Assembly: GCA_963169105.1 (NCBI GenBank) | Contig: OY720634.1 | Span: forward strand, 153,395,584-153,459,583 | Length of the DNA stretch: 64,000 nt | Source: Ceriagrion tenellum | Taxonomy: Eukaryota > Arthropoda > Insecta > Odonata > Coenagrionidae | Direction of reading: 5' to 3' | Part shown: piece after piece, positions 13,601 through 24,579 of the stretch | How positions within the stretch are numbered: the first letter of the stretch is position 1 | Layout: every line of letters begins with the position of its first letter | Program-made: the position numbers and the translations under genes | The notes under the pieces: model-generated | Database searches by the model: none | Seen by the model: the letters and a program-made list of their open reading frames with translations, nothing else | Told to the model about the DNA's origin: nothing

Positions 13601-16600
13601 GGCCACAACTCAATTGTCTTGGCCTCAATTCATTCGCTGCGATGGTAAATGTTATGTTTTTTAAGAGGTGAAAACCTTAAATTGTTGTCAAAAAAATGAG
13701 TTTCAAAAATAAGAAGTGCTGAAGCGGGCGCTATGTCGGAAATGATACCTTGATCGCAGTAATATTTCTATTGATAACCTGCGATATATCACAATTTCAT
13801 TATATTGTACGATCTGGGAACTTACGAGGAAAAATATTATTTAAAATCTTAGTTATTCTCAAAATATTCATATCCGGCGTTTTAGCTTGAATTTTGCTTT
13901 CCATGTTACACACTAAAATCTTATACAGATATTTTTATTTATAAAAATATGGGGGAATTTAACAATATAGTTTATGAAAAGCATTACAAGCAATAATTTT
14001 ATTTATGAAAATGATTGAGAATATATTAGAATCACATATCATCACATGTCTGACGCCACCAATGGTCCAAAACTTCCAAAAGGTTTCAGCTGAACCGTAG
14101 GAAAACGTTTTCTATGTTTAGGCTAATATTTCCAAATGTAATGCGGTGGATAGATACGTATTTAGGTGTAATTACAAAAACGAGATCTATTTAATTATAA
14201 TGAGAACAGATTAATCAAATGCTATGTGCTGAAAGAGTTGCATGCGTCATAAATATTTCGCTCAAGTTTATTCAACCATCCTCACGGAATACTTAGGCCT
14301 TTGCGACATTCATTCTTAGATTCGCACACGAGCCCGTTCTCCAGCCCCTGATACCCTTAATACTCCTAGGATTGAGACTTGCTCCTTCGACCACCCTAAC
14401 CCAGGAGCGTTCATTTCCTTAATTATATGTCATCAGCATTATGTTATACGCACCGCAAGAAAAAACAAACGGGGAATTAAAGGCGAATCATACATTCACT
14501 ACTACCATTCTTGGACGGATAAGATGTTAGCAAATATCCTGAATACATTAGTAAGATCAAAATATTCATCACTAATCCAAAAGATTTCACGCAGTAAAAA
14601 AAAGTTTTACATATTCGCTGTATTTCATTCTTACTACCACTAAACCAGGATGTTTTTTTCTTCCGTGGAAGGCATAAAGAGGTACTCTTGTTCTTATGAT
14701 TTATTCAAGAACAGTAAACGTAACCCAATATCTTTAAAGCCTAAAGGGCTCACCGAGAGTCACTGTTGAGTGTTTCGAAAACTGAAAATACATTGCATTT
14801 TGCTGGCAAGCTTTTTGAGAGGAATTAATCGCTTTGTGATGAGTATGAGCTTGAAATGCAGGGAACTATTTATCCAGTTGTGCGAGAGATGATCAAGTAG
14901 TGATTGGAAGAAGAAGAATCAACTTTTTCATCATGTTAAGACGTAAGTGATTGTCATCTAAAGAGCATTAATGAATTTCCAAACATTGCATGTAACAAAT
15001 GATGTGGTACGAAGTCACTCGCACGGGTGCATATACACCAGGGTTGAAATTAGCTATGAAAAAATAATTTGACTTGACCGGGATTCGAACCCGGATCTCC
15101 CAACTGCCGGTCAGGCGTGTTAGCCAGTTACACCACCTGTGTCGGTCAGGCGTGTTAGCCAGTTACACCACATGTGTGGTGGTGTAACTGGCTAACACGC
15201 CTGATCGGCAGTTGGGAGATCCGGGTTCGAATCCCGGTCAAGTCAAATGATTTTTTCATAGCGAATTTCAACCCTGGAGCATTAATGAAGTCATTTTCTT
15301 AGTCTTTGTTGTAACTTAACTCTAAATATTTTTGTAAGAACTATAACCTTACAAAATGCTGATTCGTGGATCTGTGATCATTAGAGCTGTACTTTCTCCA
15401 AACGAACAATTTTCATAGGAACCACAAGAGACTTGAAATAAAGACTGCCGACGAAACAGAGAGTTCAACACTAGAAAAATATCTAGGAAAGCAGGCAACA
15501 AAGACTTACTGCACATGCTCCTTGTATTATCGGATCCATTAACATCGAGATTACAGAAAACGCCAAAAAGCCTGGGAGACGACCTAAGGCGGTACTAATG
15601 CTACTGCAGACTCCATACGGCGACTCTGAGGTGTTCGAAATGCATACTAAAGTTCATAGTGATGATGACGAATGAATAATTAAGATAAATTCAATAAAAT
15701 TGCAAATTTACAAACAATATACTCTTAATGTTATGAGTGATTTTTTATTTGAAAATATGTATTCGTAGTAGAATCAAGATTTGAAAGATTTAAAAATAAA
15801 AATATCTGCGGTGTATCGCTTGTAAGATTTACCTGTAATATTGAGCTATCATCTTATTAATACCTAATCTTAACTAATATCACTTGTAAGATTTACCTGT
15901 AATATTATAAAAAATTGAACTTTGACTATCATTTGCTTTGACCAAATTGACCATCTCAAATATATAAATCACATGAAACTAATTTTGATTTTCTTCTGTA
16001 ATGTGAATGTCATGAAACCCACCTCACAAATTTACCTCCAAATTAACATTACAATAAGCTTAGTAAATGATCTGGGCTCCCAAGAAAAACTTTTCACGTG
16101 AAAAGACTTCCCAGCAAAAGTAAAAGTTAAAAAAATATCCAAAAATATTGATGAAGTTTTGAAAACGGATAACATTTGATTTCTCGTCCTAAGTAACTCT
16201 AAAAATGAAAATACTCTAAAATTCAATCATTTCCAGACTTTAGTTCAAGAATGCGTGGTCCACTGGAACCACTGTGCGGAGGTCGCCATATATTCTAATG
16301 CTTCAATTTACTCCACAGAGTTTGTTGAAAGAACATAACCTCGGGACTAAAAGTATTTCGTCCCTCGGATAGTTAATAGATAACAATTCCATTCGCCGAA
16401 AGCGTTGTATGCTTCCATGTTCACCAAAAAGTCCCTCAGTAAATAAGAAAACTTCCACATTGGCATTATCTCACGCTTTTCAATCCATGATTGATTTATA
16501 GTTCAGCCTGTACTGAATATTTTAATTTTTTATTCACATTTTAGAACGAGGCATGGTAAACTTGTATAAGAACCACAATAAAATTAGCAATATTTCATAG

Positions 16601-19600
16601 AGAAGAACAGAGAGAGAGAAAAAACGGATAGATTGCCTCAGTGCATTGTGATATTTAGTAATGAACAAGAGAGAACTCACAAGAGAGTGTATTCTATTTC
16701 AAATCAGTGACCGCTATATATTCCATTATTGATAATAAATGGAAGAGCCAATAATTTGGCCTAAATTATAAGCTTACATTTATTTTTTTTTCAAAAATCT
16801 GCTTCTTCGTGAGTTCCGCGCTACAAACGCTTAACTTTGCGCTACAACTAAGTCCCGTTCACGTATTATAAATCTCTCTTAATTATCGCCTTTTTCTATT
16901 ATAGACACGCACTAGCTTTTAAGTGAACCACAAACATTAAGTTAAGTCATAAAGTCACAACTGTATACTAACAAAAAATAAGTTTTCAAATAACAATAAA
17001 TGTAAAAATAATAGTCTTGGAAAATCTCTGCAGAGGAGGATGTTTTTCAGAGGAAACCCGATCCCTACTTGAATGTCTTGTGGAGGGCACTTCAAGTACA
17101 GTACTCCGTCTGTCGGATGAGACATTAAGCCGTGGTCCCCTTGGCGCCTTTCGTTGAGAGCAGACTATTGCTGACGCCGGGTTTCTATCCACTCTTCCTC
17201 CCTTATCTATATCCTATGGCGCAAATGATCTTAGCCGTCAGTCGCCTCCCCAAAATCCAATCCAATAGTTTTAGAAGTGTGATCAATAATATTTTCAGTT
17301 ATAATTGTTTACTCATGAAAATGATATGTTGAAAATAAAGATATCATTTCCGCGGTAAATTTTGAGAAGCACTTTGGAATACGGAATTTTTCACTACATG
17401 CAATTACAAACTTAAGAGGTCCTGAAGAGGAGCTAGTAGGCATTCATTTAATATTTCATATTCCAACGCATCCGAAAACATAAATCGCATTCCCGAGTCA
17501 AAATATCAAATTATTCCGATTTTGCAGGTGCGGGGAAACTCAACTTCGACGGGTTCTGCCGTGTGGCGATTCATTTCTTGGAAGAAGACAACGAAGTAAT
17601 GCAGAAGGAGCTAAAAGAAGCTTTCCGGCTGTACGACAAGGAAGGTAAGATTCCATGAGGACACCAAAAAGTAACCGGAACTGTGGGCATGGGGCGGTCA
17701 CGCACGCCACCAATATGGGCCAATATAAAAACGCCACTGCGCATGGCTAAGGATATGGGTTCATCATGTTTCAGATTGCTTCCATAAGGGTATTGTGGCC
17801 AATTGATAAACTTTAAAACCTCTTTTTTAATTTCCCGTTAGTCGTTAAACTTTCACTCCCAATACTATTCAATTTATGCCAGTATAAAATATCAGTGTAA
17901 GGGCTGAATACAGTGTCTTGAGTATTTATAGGATTATCCGACTCGGCGCAACAGTAATCGGATCGTATGTCAACAACCGTGTGCTAATATGACTAAAAGA
18001 CTCGTTTACCTCACAAGTTAATATTTTCAAATTATTTTATTTTTCATCATTTGACCACATCATTTTTTCGATAACTTTACTTCACGTATAATGCCTGTCA
18101 AATCTTATTTCACCGTTGATTTTTCTTCAACCATCTCATAAATGTTATCTAAATCTTTGCATACGCTATGAAATATTTCTTTAAAAATCCTGTTCTCGCC
18201 AACTACCTTGATATTTTAAGGCATTTACTGTGACCAGCTCCTTGAGCTAAATCCAGCGAGAAGTGAAATAAGATAAAAGTGTAAGACATTTCCCGAATCA
18301 TAAAGATTGTAAATATTTGTAAGAATCATAAAGGTCAGTGGCATCTTAATAGTTCGAGCAGCCCTCAGTCAACCCCATTCAGTAGTGGCCCTCCCCGAGG
18401 TTCACTTCTATTGTATATGCGTCCAAAATTAAGGGAAGCCCTTGGTAGGGGATGGTAGCGGGTTACCTCCAAGGACTGAAAACGGAAGGACATAATACTC
18501 GTTATTTATCGATTTATCCGATTAATTAATTACATTGTGACTCGCCACCTTTCCGTCCTCGCATTTTTTTATGTACTCTTTGTAGAGTAACACAATTGTC
18601 GTTCAAAATTCTGTAGAATTTATTGGGGAAAGATTACAAATCCTGCAATATTTGCAGATATTAAAGTACTCGAGGAAAATCCAGACGACAGAACATCTCA
18701 GAGTCCTAAGAGGAAACAAATGCGGGGGAGGGGGATAAATCATCCAGAGTTCAATGATATTATTTATTTAGTTATTCAGTTATTATGATATTTGCGATTC
18801 ATAAGCCGTTTGCAGTTGAAAGCCCGCTGTATTAATTTCCTCGGCATGATTTTCTCGTAGAAATTAATAGCTCTTAGCTCCTACAGATATTGGAGATATT
18901 GAAACCCATGGACGGATGACTTATTTTAATTAAAGGAAGCAAAATATGAATGGTCAATACTTTCACAGAAAATGATTAATGTCTAAAGAGTCATTGTGTC
19001 AAAACATCCGACGGGATTGTGCCCATTCCACAAGTAGTACTGCGGTAACCTCCTTAGAGCTTCTAATATACCCTCTCATCGCAAAAAGAACTGTATATAA
19101 GTGTAGATCACAAATAGAATGGAAAGGCAATTAAATGTGGTACAAACTTGGAGGGAATGTCATTAATTACAAGTAAGCAAGACAAGTTGATTTATTACAA
19201 TTCGTTATGATCAATAAAGAACTAAATTAAGGACAACATTGATTACGATGCACTCAACATCACTCAATGTAAACCTAACGTGGAAATTTTTGCTGTGAAT
19301 CCTCGTCACTCAAGTGACTCTGTACGAAGATACTTGAAAAGAATTAAGTATCACACATGAATTTTTTCGACAGATGTATAATCATACAAGTGTTATGCCA
19401 AAACCAAACCTTATGTATAATTAATATAATGCATAGTGCATTGGTTTGAAATGGTTAAGTTTCATCAAATGTTTTTTTGACCAAGGAGACCTTTGGAGGA
19501 GCATGCAACTGATGTCAGTCGTAGGAGATGCTAAGGGGACCCATAGGGGCTAAAATGCGACTATGACTACCATATTTGACGAAGGGGCCTACAGTAGGTT

Positions 19601-21821
19601 AGCAAACACGTGGGTAACCACTAAAAATAGGGCTCTGGGTCTCCTGGCTATCCACAGACCACAATTGCATCAGACAAAGCGCTTCTATGCAATACTTACT
19701 CTGAATTATGATTGTAATTCATTTGATTACTCAACAATTTCACTTCTCAGGTAATGGCTACATCCCAACGTCAAGTCTCAGGGAGATCCTTGCAGCCCTA
19801 GATGACCAGCTAACCCCAGACCAGCTGGATGAAATGATCGCTGAGATCGACACCGACGGATCCGGAACGGTCGATTTCGACGGTAAGAGAATGGTTAATG
19901 ACAATGGCCATAGAGTTCAAAAATACGCCTAAGGTTGTATTTGGTACTTCGCCTGAATTAGCATTATTTTCGTCCAGTGAAAAATTCGAGGGATCAGATA
20001 AAACTCCAAGTAAAATGATGAAATTTTAGTTTGTCATAGAATTGAGATTTGAAAAGGCTTTTAACTGTTTCGTTTGCCAATAGGACTCTAAACTGACCAT
20101 AAAATGTTTTTGATATTGAAAACACCTTATCATTAAATGAAAACGACAAGAAATGAACTTTTGTGATACCATTGCAGTCGTTTGGTGGCCATCTAGAAAA
20201 ATATCGGGTTGGTTTTGACGGAGTAGCAATCGCGAACATGACAATTTAGACTGAGAGCAATGTATTCCACATGTGGTCAGCCGTTTACTTCAATCTGTAC
20301 TCAAAAGGTCATAATAACATACTGACAAAAATATAATTCAAACTAATATCAAACTCTATGGATTTAAGCCATAAACAAATTGGTTCGAAGAAAAGGCTTC
20401 ACTAAGAGTCAAAACGTCAAAGAATTTTACAGATTGGAGGTGGTGGGTGGATTTTAATTTTTAATACATTAAAAAGCTAGCCTATCTACCTTATTTGTCA
20501 TGCATACACTTACAAGTCATCGGTTTTAAAGAAGAAAATACGATCAATGTGACAATTTTTAGTTTTCTAATGAAATTCTCGGGAAAATGAATAGCACGAG
20601 AGTAGTCATTATTAGAGTTTCGAGATCAGAAAGTAATTATTATTTTCAAAAACTTACATTGGATGCAGAATTATTTGTAGAAATAGCTTTCTCATGGATC
20701 GATGTTTTTTTAATAACCGTGTTAATTAAAATATTCTCTATGTACGTACGTCAATAATGGACTGTTGAAGACACGCAGTGGCATAAAAATATTGCACTAA
20801 AATATCCACGACAAAACCACTCCAATGCATTCAGCTTTCATCTGTACACTATACTTAAAGTAATAGATTAATTGAACGTCTAATAGTATTAATCTATATC
20901 AATTTCAATAGACTGGTAGGCTACGTTTTAAATATATCAAGACTATGAAATATAAGTCGTAACCTTAGATCCTAAAACTACCAGCGTCATCAGAAGTAGT
21001 TGGATTCACGTTGCTGTTTTTCACTTCAACTCACGTTACCTCAACCGAATAACATGCTGCAATGTACAAAACATACTTTCCAACCCTGTATAGTGATTAG
21101 CGAGAGAGACGTCTGCTTTCTTCAGTTGATTTGTCGTGGAAAAATGAGAAGTGGGTCCGATTTGAATTAGACCATTGATTCAAATGGCTATGCAGCTAGT
21201 AAAATGACCGAGTCATTTTGATAAGTGCAGTCGTAATTTCCATCATTAGTTATACTGGAACTCGGTTATAATAGCAGATTATTCACTTAATTCAGTTATA
21301 TATGCAGTTATATTTACCTAATTCAGTTCTATTTGTAGTTATGTTGAGTTCAAAGTTCTTATGTTTTCAAAAATTATCTCAGCTTTAGGAGGCGTTTTGA
21401 ATGATTAAAAAAAAATAATTGACCCACGAGTTGATGCATAAAGAAAAATAGGGCAGTAAAGGTATATAAAAATAATTCCAGATTAAATGCGTCGTAACAT
21501 AATAGCTGAAGGTGTAGGGAATAAATACGTTACTGATCGAAGCAGCCGATGATATCATGGTGATACATCCATCCATCTCTGCTTCGAGGTCTATTTGATA
21601 CCATTTGGACATTATTTCTAACCGGGAACAGTATTTTGTAATATATGGCCTTCAAATGTTTAAAATTTGAGACCAAGTTTCATCAATTAATGCATTTAAA
21701 TGTTGTATAAAAATAGTTTCTAGTAAAAACTGAAAAGAAATGAATTTATTCATAACACAGTTGCAGATAATCAATTTTTCCTTTTTTTCCAGAATTCATG
21801 GAAATGATGACTGGAGATTAA
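1638..21821 (+). CDS. Troponin C, five coding exons seen, initiator exon missing
   Basis: Calcium sensor of the troponin complex on muscle thin filaments. Exons 1638-1668, 2902-3045, 17528-17644, 19751-19882 and 21793-21821 join into 150 codons plus TAA, near the usual 150-160 residues of insect troponin C. Numbering from C1 (first codon seen), EF-hand loops start at D20, D56, D95 and D131. Loop IV (D131, D133, S135, D139, E142) is canonical. Loop I ends in K31, loop II in G67 and loop III in S106 instead of Glu, so sites I-III should bind calcium weakly or not at all. The C-terminus MEMMTGD is typical of the family. All four introns are phase 1, and the three middle exons are multiples of three. 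An in-frame TGA at 1605 and no Met before 1638 show that the ATG lies in a further 5' exon, not found here and probably upstream. Which isoform this is (single-site F1/TpnC4-like) is inference. Confidence 0.93.
1669..2901 (+). other. Troponin C intron 1
   Basis: A 1233-bp phase-1 intron. I see no conserved domain or repeat boundary in it. The open frame at 1775-2020 has no recognisable similarity and no coding signature. Confidence 0.75.
2902..3045 (+). CDS. Troponin C exon: EF-hand I and start of EF-hand II
   Basis: Residues 12-58, opening LRRAFQMFDS and ending LLEEEDKE. The acceptor is gggttccag at 2893-2901 and the donor gtgagg at 3046. The EF-I loop D20-K31 has K at position 12 and is degenerate, as in other insect troponin Cs. 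The codon split at the upstream junction gives Met11. At the downstream junction it gives Gly59, which is loop position 4 of EF-II. Length 144 nt, phase 1 to phase 1. Confidence 0.95.
3741..3944 (+). pseudogene. Short ORF with PCNA-box-like motif, possible transposon N-terminus
   Basis: A 67-codon frame. An internal Met near 3793 starts MSQPTISSFFSTTGNVEMKS. QPTISSFF fits the PIP-box pattern (Q, two residues, aliphatic, two residues, two aromatics) known in replication proteins and in N-termini of several transposon proteins. It lies inside a large intron and stops early, so a decayed transposon fragment is the simplest reading. A cellular gene is unlikely. Confidence 0.3.
5581..5709. repeat. 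129-bp near-perfect palindrome around (AT)n
   Basis: ttatgtgttcctatccactt at 5581 reappears as its complement ending at 5709. The centre is an AT run at about 5636-5654, and another AT tract follows at 5708-5729. It should extrude as a hairpin. A diverged half-copy sits at 461-575. Confidence 0.9.
5740..6150. repeat. Pyrimidine-rich low-complexity patch
   Basis: Stretches of CT and CCCTCC with a (CT)n run at 5820-5835. Open frames on both strands here follow from the composition bias. No domain is visible. Confidence 0.6.
8794..8834 (-). ncRNA. Hammerhead-ribozyme-like motif, copy 1
   Basis: The minus strand reads gtac-CTGATGA, then a stem-loop (cgc/gcg), then CGAAAC-GCGTC-gtac. The conserved CUGAUGA and GAAA cores, the short ACGCGU stem III and a self-complementary GUAC stem I match the minimal type I hammerheads reported in Penelope-like elements. 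The base of stem II has a mismatch, so activity is uncertain. Confidence 0.6.
8996..9036 (-). ncRNA. Hammerhead-ribozyme-like motif, copy 2
   Basis: Identical core to the copy 202 bp upstream: CTGATGA, stem II, CGAAAC, GCGTC, GTAC on the minus strand. Two motifs in tandem are what a self-cleaving multimeric transcript needs. Confidence 0.6.
11385..11480. other. CpG-rich patch in intron 2
   Basis: A short segment rich in CG (gagcgcgcggtcgagtccgg, cccgccggcgacggggag) within AT-rich intron. No motif or domain identifies it. It may be a transposon end or a regulatory island. Confidence 0.3.
12060..12662 (+). mobile_element. Non-LTR retrotransposon 3' end (LINE), decayed
   Basis: Frames around 12115-12245 read ALVWPHLEYAASIWDP, a hallmark of the C-terminal region of Jockey/CR1-type reverse transcriptases. 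Further on ETRRLHARLRLLDKFK and SRSDRLNKIREIHYRTDRYK follow after a stop and frameshifts. A short 3' UTR (gccacatgcccatgtggtgg) ends in GTAGAT repeats. Related 3' ends occur on the minus strand at 44186-44383 and 56360-56740. The element is 5' truncated and inactive. Confidence 0.85.
12774..13082 (+). mobile_element. tRNA-derived SINE, full length, 12-bp target duplication
   Basis: The direct repeat ccctatgggttc (12762-12773 and 13083-13094) flanks a 309-bp unit. The head has an A box (tgactagagtactggc) and a B box (ggttcaaatcc), the internal pol III promoter of tRNA-derived SINEs. The body is shared with 17023-17263. The tail is a short AAAATATCCATCCATC run. The open frame at 12947-13150 is a by-product of the SINE body. 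Confidence 0.9.
14976..15276 (-). mobile_element. Second SINE family inserted as inverted tRNA-head pair
   Basis: A 13-bp target duplication (gagcattaatgaa) at 14963-14975 and 15277-15289 encloses the unit. On the minus strand a tRNA-like head (box A ggctaacacgcc, box B gggttcgaatccc) is followed by a body. A second head plus about 30 bp of body lies in opposite orientation, making arms of about 100 bp. A 35-bp piece (caggcgtgttagccagttac) is doubled at the junction. One duplication round both halves means they entered together, so this is a rearranged retrotransposition product, not a functional tRNA gene. Confidence 0.85.
15818..15907. repeat. Short direct repeat pair
   Basis: cttgtaagatttacctgtaa with a few more bases occurs at about 15819 and 15884, 65 bp apart. 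The function is unknown. Confidence 0.5.
17023..17263 (+). mobile_element. tRNA-derived SINE, 5'-truncated copy
   Basis: Matches the 12774-13082 SINE from ctgcagaggaggatg onward and lacks the tRNA head. An imperfect 13-bp duplication (aatagtcttggaa and aatagttttagaa) at 17010-17022 and 17264-17276 flanks it. The mismatches suggest an older insertion. It lies 264 bp upstream of a troponin C exon. Confidence 0.85.
17528..17644 (+). CDS. Troponin C exon: EF-hand II to start of EF-hand III
   Basis: Residues 60-97, with the family-typical linker MQKELKEAFRLYDKE. The acceptor is tttgcag (ending 17527) and the donor gtaaga at 17645. EF-II loop position 12 is Gly67, where calcium-binding insect isoforms have Glu, so this site is probably lost. 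The exon ends in the codon of Gly98, again loop position 4 of an EF-hand. Length 117 nt, phase 1 to phase 1. Confidence 0.96.
17645..19750 (+). other. Troponin C intron 3
   Basis: A 2106-bp phase-1 intron, AT-rich, in which I recognise no gene or repeat. The small open frame running into 19751 from 19563 is chance extension of the exon and should not be taken as an alternative start. Confidence 0.8.
19751..19882 (+). CDS. Troponin C exon: EF-hand III end and EF-hand IV
   Basis: Residues 99-141: NGYIPTSSLREILAAL, then a helix pair leading to the canonical loop IDTDGSGTVDFD. The acceptor is cttctcag (ending 19750) and the donor gtaaga at 19883. Loop III lacks the position-12 Glu, a degeneration common in insect troponin C. 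Loop IV is intact and its position-12 Glu (E142) is completed by the next exon. Length 132 nt. Confidence 0.97.
19883..21792 (+). other. Troponin C intron 4
   Basis: A 1910-bp phase-1 intron. It is AT-rich with no recognisable coding or transposon sequence and ends in a strong pyrimidine tract. Confidence 0.8.
21793..21821 (+). CDS. Troponin C terminal exon
   Basis: Completes E142 and encodes FMEMMTGD followed by TAA at 21819-21821. The acceptor is a long pyrimidine tract ending ttccag at 21792. This 29-nt coding tail matches the last exon layout of insect troponin C genes. Confidence 0.95.
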
Positions 21822-21895
21822 ATATTGCAGTTAAAAATAATATTTTTGAAATATATTTTTTGGATTGTATTTATAAATAAAAATGTAAAAACTCC
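21822..21895 (+). promoter_or_regulatory. Troponin C 3' UTR and poly(A) signal
   Basis: An AATAAA hexamer lies at 21876-21881, about 55 bases after the stop codon, in AT-rich sequence. It is the first good polyadenylation signal after the coding end, so a short 3' UTR is likely. Confidence 0.6.
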
Positions 21896-23537
21896 ATCCT
21901 TAAACCATCGAAGATTGCTCGAACAACATTTGGTTAAGGATCCAATACCAACCTCATAAAATGCAAATGGGGTGCAAATTATTGGTTGAAATATATGGCT
22001 TTGGTGAACCTTAAGTAAATATTGTTCTTACTTTTCTTCTTTCAATACTTTGCATGCTTCAACCCCAAGCTGAAAATGCTAATGCGGCTTTCATCTAAGA
22101 CTGGGTCTTTAACTCATTACTGCAAAGGAATGAATTAAATAAAGCTGCATTTCAAGCTATGTACACCGTGAAAAATAAAGAACTGGAAAAAATATATATG
22201 CTCAAGGATCTGCAGGGGTGAACACTAAAGATAACAGATTGGGTGCAAAATAATAAGTTCTCAAACGTGAACGCACCGAGAATATTGTTTTTGACAACTA
22301 AAGGTAATAAAGACATAAGAAGACAATGAATCATATGTTCACTCAATTCTTAATAGTTATTAAATTTACAATGGAACCTGGGAAAATAAGATGCCAGTAT
22401 GTGAAAAGCTTTGATTCATGGACATTTTTGACATGGACACACATGAGCACTATTCAATCATATCTGAGTTTTGGAAGAACCCAAAAATAAAAGTTGCCTT
22501 CTTCACTCATTTCCGACATTCAAGATGCAGAGATGGGTGTGAATTATCGGAATTAAGTTATCACAAAAAGTCAAGGGAGAGCAAAATTTTCCCAGCCCAT
22601 TCGTATAAGGAGGGTTATAGAAAGAGGGTGCAAAAATTATACATTCTCAACATTCCAATGTCATCCCTTCTGTAAAAACATTCACTCTAAAAAAATCTAG
22701 TTGTTCTATGCCGTCTAAGCTCAATCAACTTGGCCCACGTCGTCTTCAGTGAGTTCTTCATTGAATGATATTGGTACAAACTATCTAAGTCGACTATTTC
22801 TATCATTCTTCTATCCTATGCAATCGTAACAAATGCACTGCATTCTAAGGAAAATGTACTGAATAATGAAAAGGAGAAGTAGAGTGGAAAAAGAACAACA
22901 TCCAATACTGTTCACCACAACCACGGCAACAACCACGGGTACTCTGATTGAAATGTATTGATATCATCGCAGAAAGAGAAGCGTGAGGGAGGATCGACGC
23001 GTTGGCGAATCCTGTTTAAATTCACGTCTTCTGAAAAGTATGAGGCAAAAATATTTGTTTAATATTTATTTTTGAAAAAATTCATGGTTGTGTAGACCAG
23101 TTTTGGATGACAAAGAATATACTTGAAAAGTTACGCTGAGGAAAATGCAGACGAAGAGGAAAATAAAAATGGATAAAGTCAACCATATATACTTATAGAG
23201 AGATAAAACTTTTGACTAGCGAGTTTATCGTTCACTGTACCTGACTTTGGCTTCTAATGCTACTAGTGCTTGCACTACTCCTCGTCTGCAATAGAAGAGA
23301 GAGAGAGAAAGAGAGAGAGAAAGAGGGGAGAGAGAAGAGAAGTAGAGACAAACAACAAGAGGGAAAGTTGACAAGGACGACAGAGATTAAGGCAAAAGTT
23401 GACACATTGGAAATGCCACGAGGGAAACCATCACACACACTAGAAATAGAGACTGCAGCTGGCGATAAAATCACGCCTGTTTAAAAAATATCCAGTGATC
23501 GTATTAGAGAAAAAATATTCCAAGGTATACTTTTTAT
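21896..23537. other. Intergenic, nothing recognised
   Basis: AT-rich sequence after the troponin C poly(A) signal. It holds a GA-rich simple repeat at 23290-23345. The open frames here show no known domain. Confidence 0.5.
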
Positions 23538-23976
23538 TAAGGATGAGTCGAATCCAAATGTCGATTCTCAATTCCACCGATTCTCAGAATTAAAATCGGT
23601 ATCGAGAATCGATCTCCTAAAGTCCATTACGACTCCATCGATTCCAGATGGATAATTATTCAAATCAAGTTTCATTTATCGCATCATATTTGTCTCAGTA
23701 ATTTTGGGTGTAGGCTGTCAATTTGTACTTTTTATCTCGTGCCTCAATTAGCTGAGGATATGTTTGTTATTTGTTAATAAATATACTTTTTGAGCGACTT
23801 AATTGTCTTTGTTATTTTATTTCAGCCAATACTTGAATTTAAATGATAGTCGTACAGTATGGTATATCAGTAGCCCACCTGTTATTAGGAATAAGAATCG
23901 ATGGAATCGGAATCGAGAATCGGGAATCGATTTGAATGAATCGAAATCGAAAAAAAGTGGAATCGACTCATCCCTA
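23538..23976. mobile_element. hAT-like non-autonomous element
   Basis: The ends are taaggatgagtcgaatcc and the complement of ggaatcgactcatcccta, which fit hAT termini. Flanking octamers ctttttat and cttttcag agree at 6 of 8 positions, compatible with an old 8-bp duplication. The subterminal parts carry repeated aatcg/cgatt motifs, as in many hAT elements. There is no transposase. Confidence 0.65.
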
Positions 23977-24579
23977 CTTTTCAGCTAAGTTGCATTTAAA
24001 AATCATAATTGGTAAAACATTGGTATTATTTGCCTTAACAACCAAAGTATGAAATCCATTCTGAAGGTTTGCTCTTATGTAAGCCAACTATTTAACATAA
24101 ATAATCAGCAAGGCTACTCATTTTATGTATTTTATTTTTCAAAATGTCCATAAAATAGAATTCTCTAAATAAAAACCCAATGAACATCATACTAACAATT
24201 AACCACTGCCCTACTGTTTGAATTATAATTTTTCTACCTTCCTTATCCATATCCTTAAAAGTGGATATGATACCCATGCGAATGCATAATAGAGCCATGA
24301 GACCAAAAATCATCAGCCATTGATACCTTCGGTTTTGTAAAATGAAGAGGAGTATTTAGAGCTCAGTATTTGAAATAAACTATGTAAGGGGATTTTTAAA
24401 GATTATAGCATAAACACAGTGATTGATGAATTTCATTATTTTACTTAATTGTTTTTAAGAGTTGAATAAGCCCTTTATTACCACTATTAAAGGTAAAATG
24501 GCCTGCATCAATGAATGATTCATTAATGTTAACTCACTACATTAAAGGTAAATTGGTGCCTAAATCGGATCTCCATAGC

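Larger units (their letters stand above)
3046..17527 (+). other. Troponin C intron 2 (14.5 kb)
   Basis: A phase-1 intron between EF-II half-exons. It contains the repeats listed separately. Outside those, 4000-5580, 5740-8740, 9311-12050, 13095-14960 and 15290-17005 show AT-rich sequence, short homopolymers and a pyrimidine-rich patch (5740-6150), with no gene I can support. Confidence 0.85.

Noticed and set aside
15178..15247. Functional tRNA gene
   Set aside because: A and B boxes are present, but the anticodon arm does not pair properly, the unit is duplicated in inverted form, and a 13-bp target duplication shows it is part of a SINE.
19563..19932. Separate small genes overlapping the fourth visible troponin C exon
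   Set aside because: They are read-through of intron sequence into a real exon; the splice sites and the conserved protein end exactly at 19751 and 19882.
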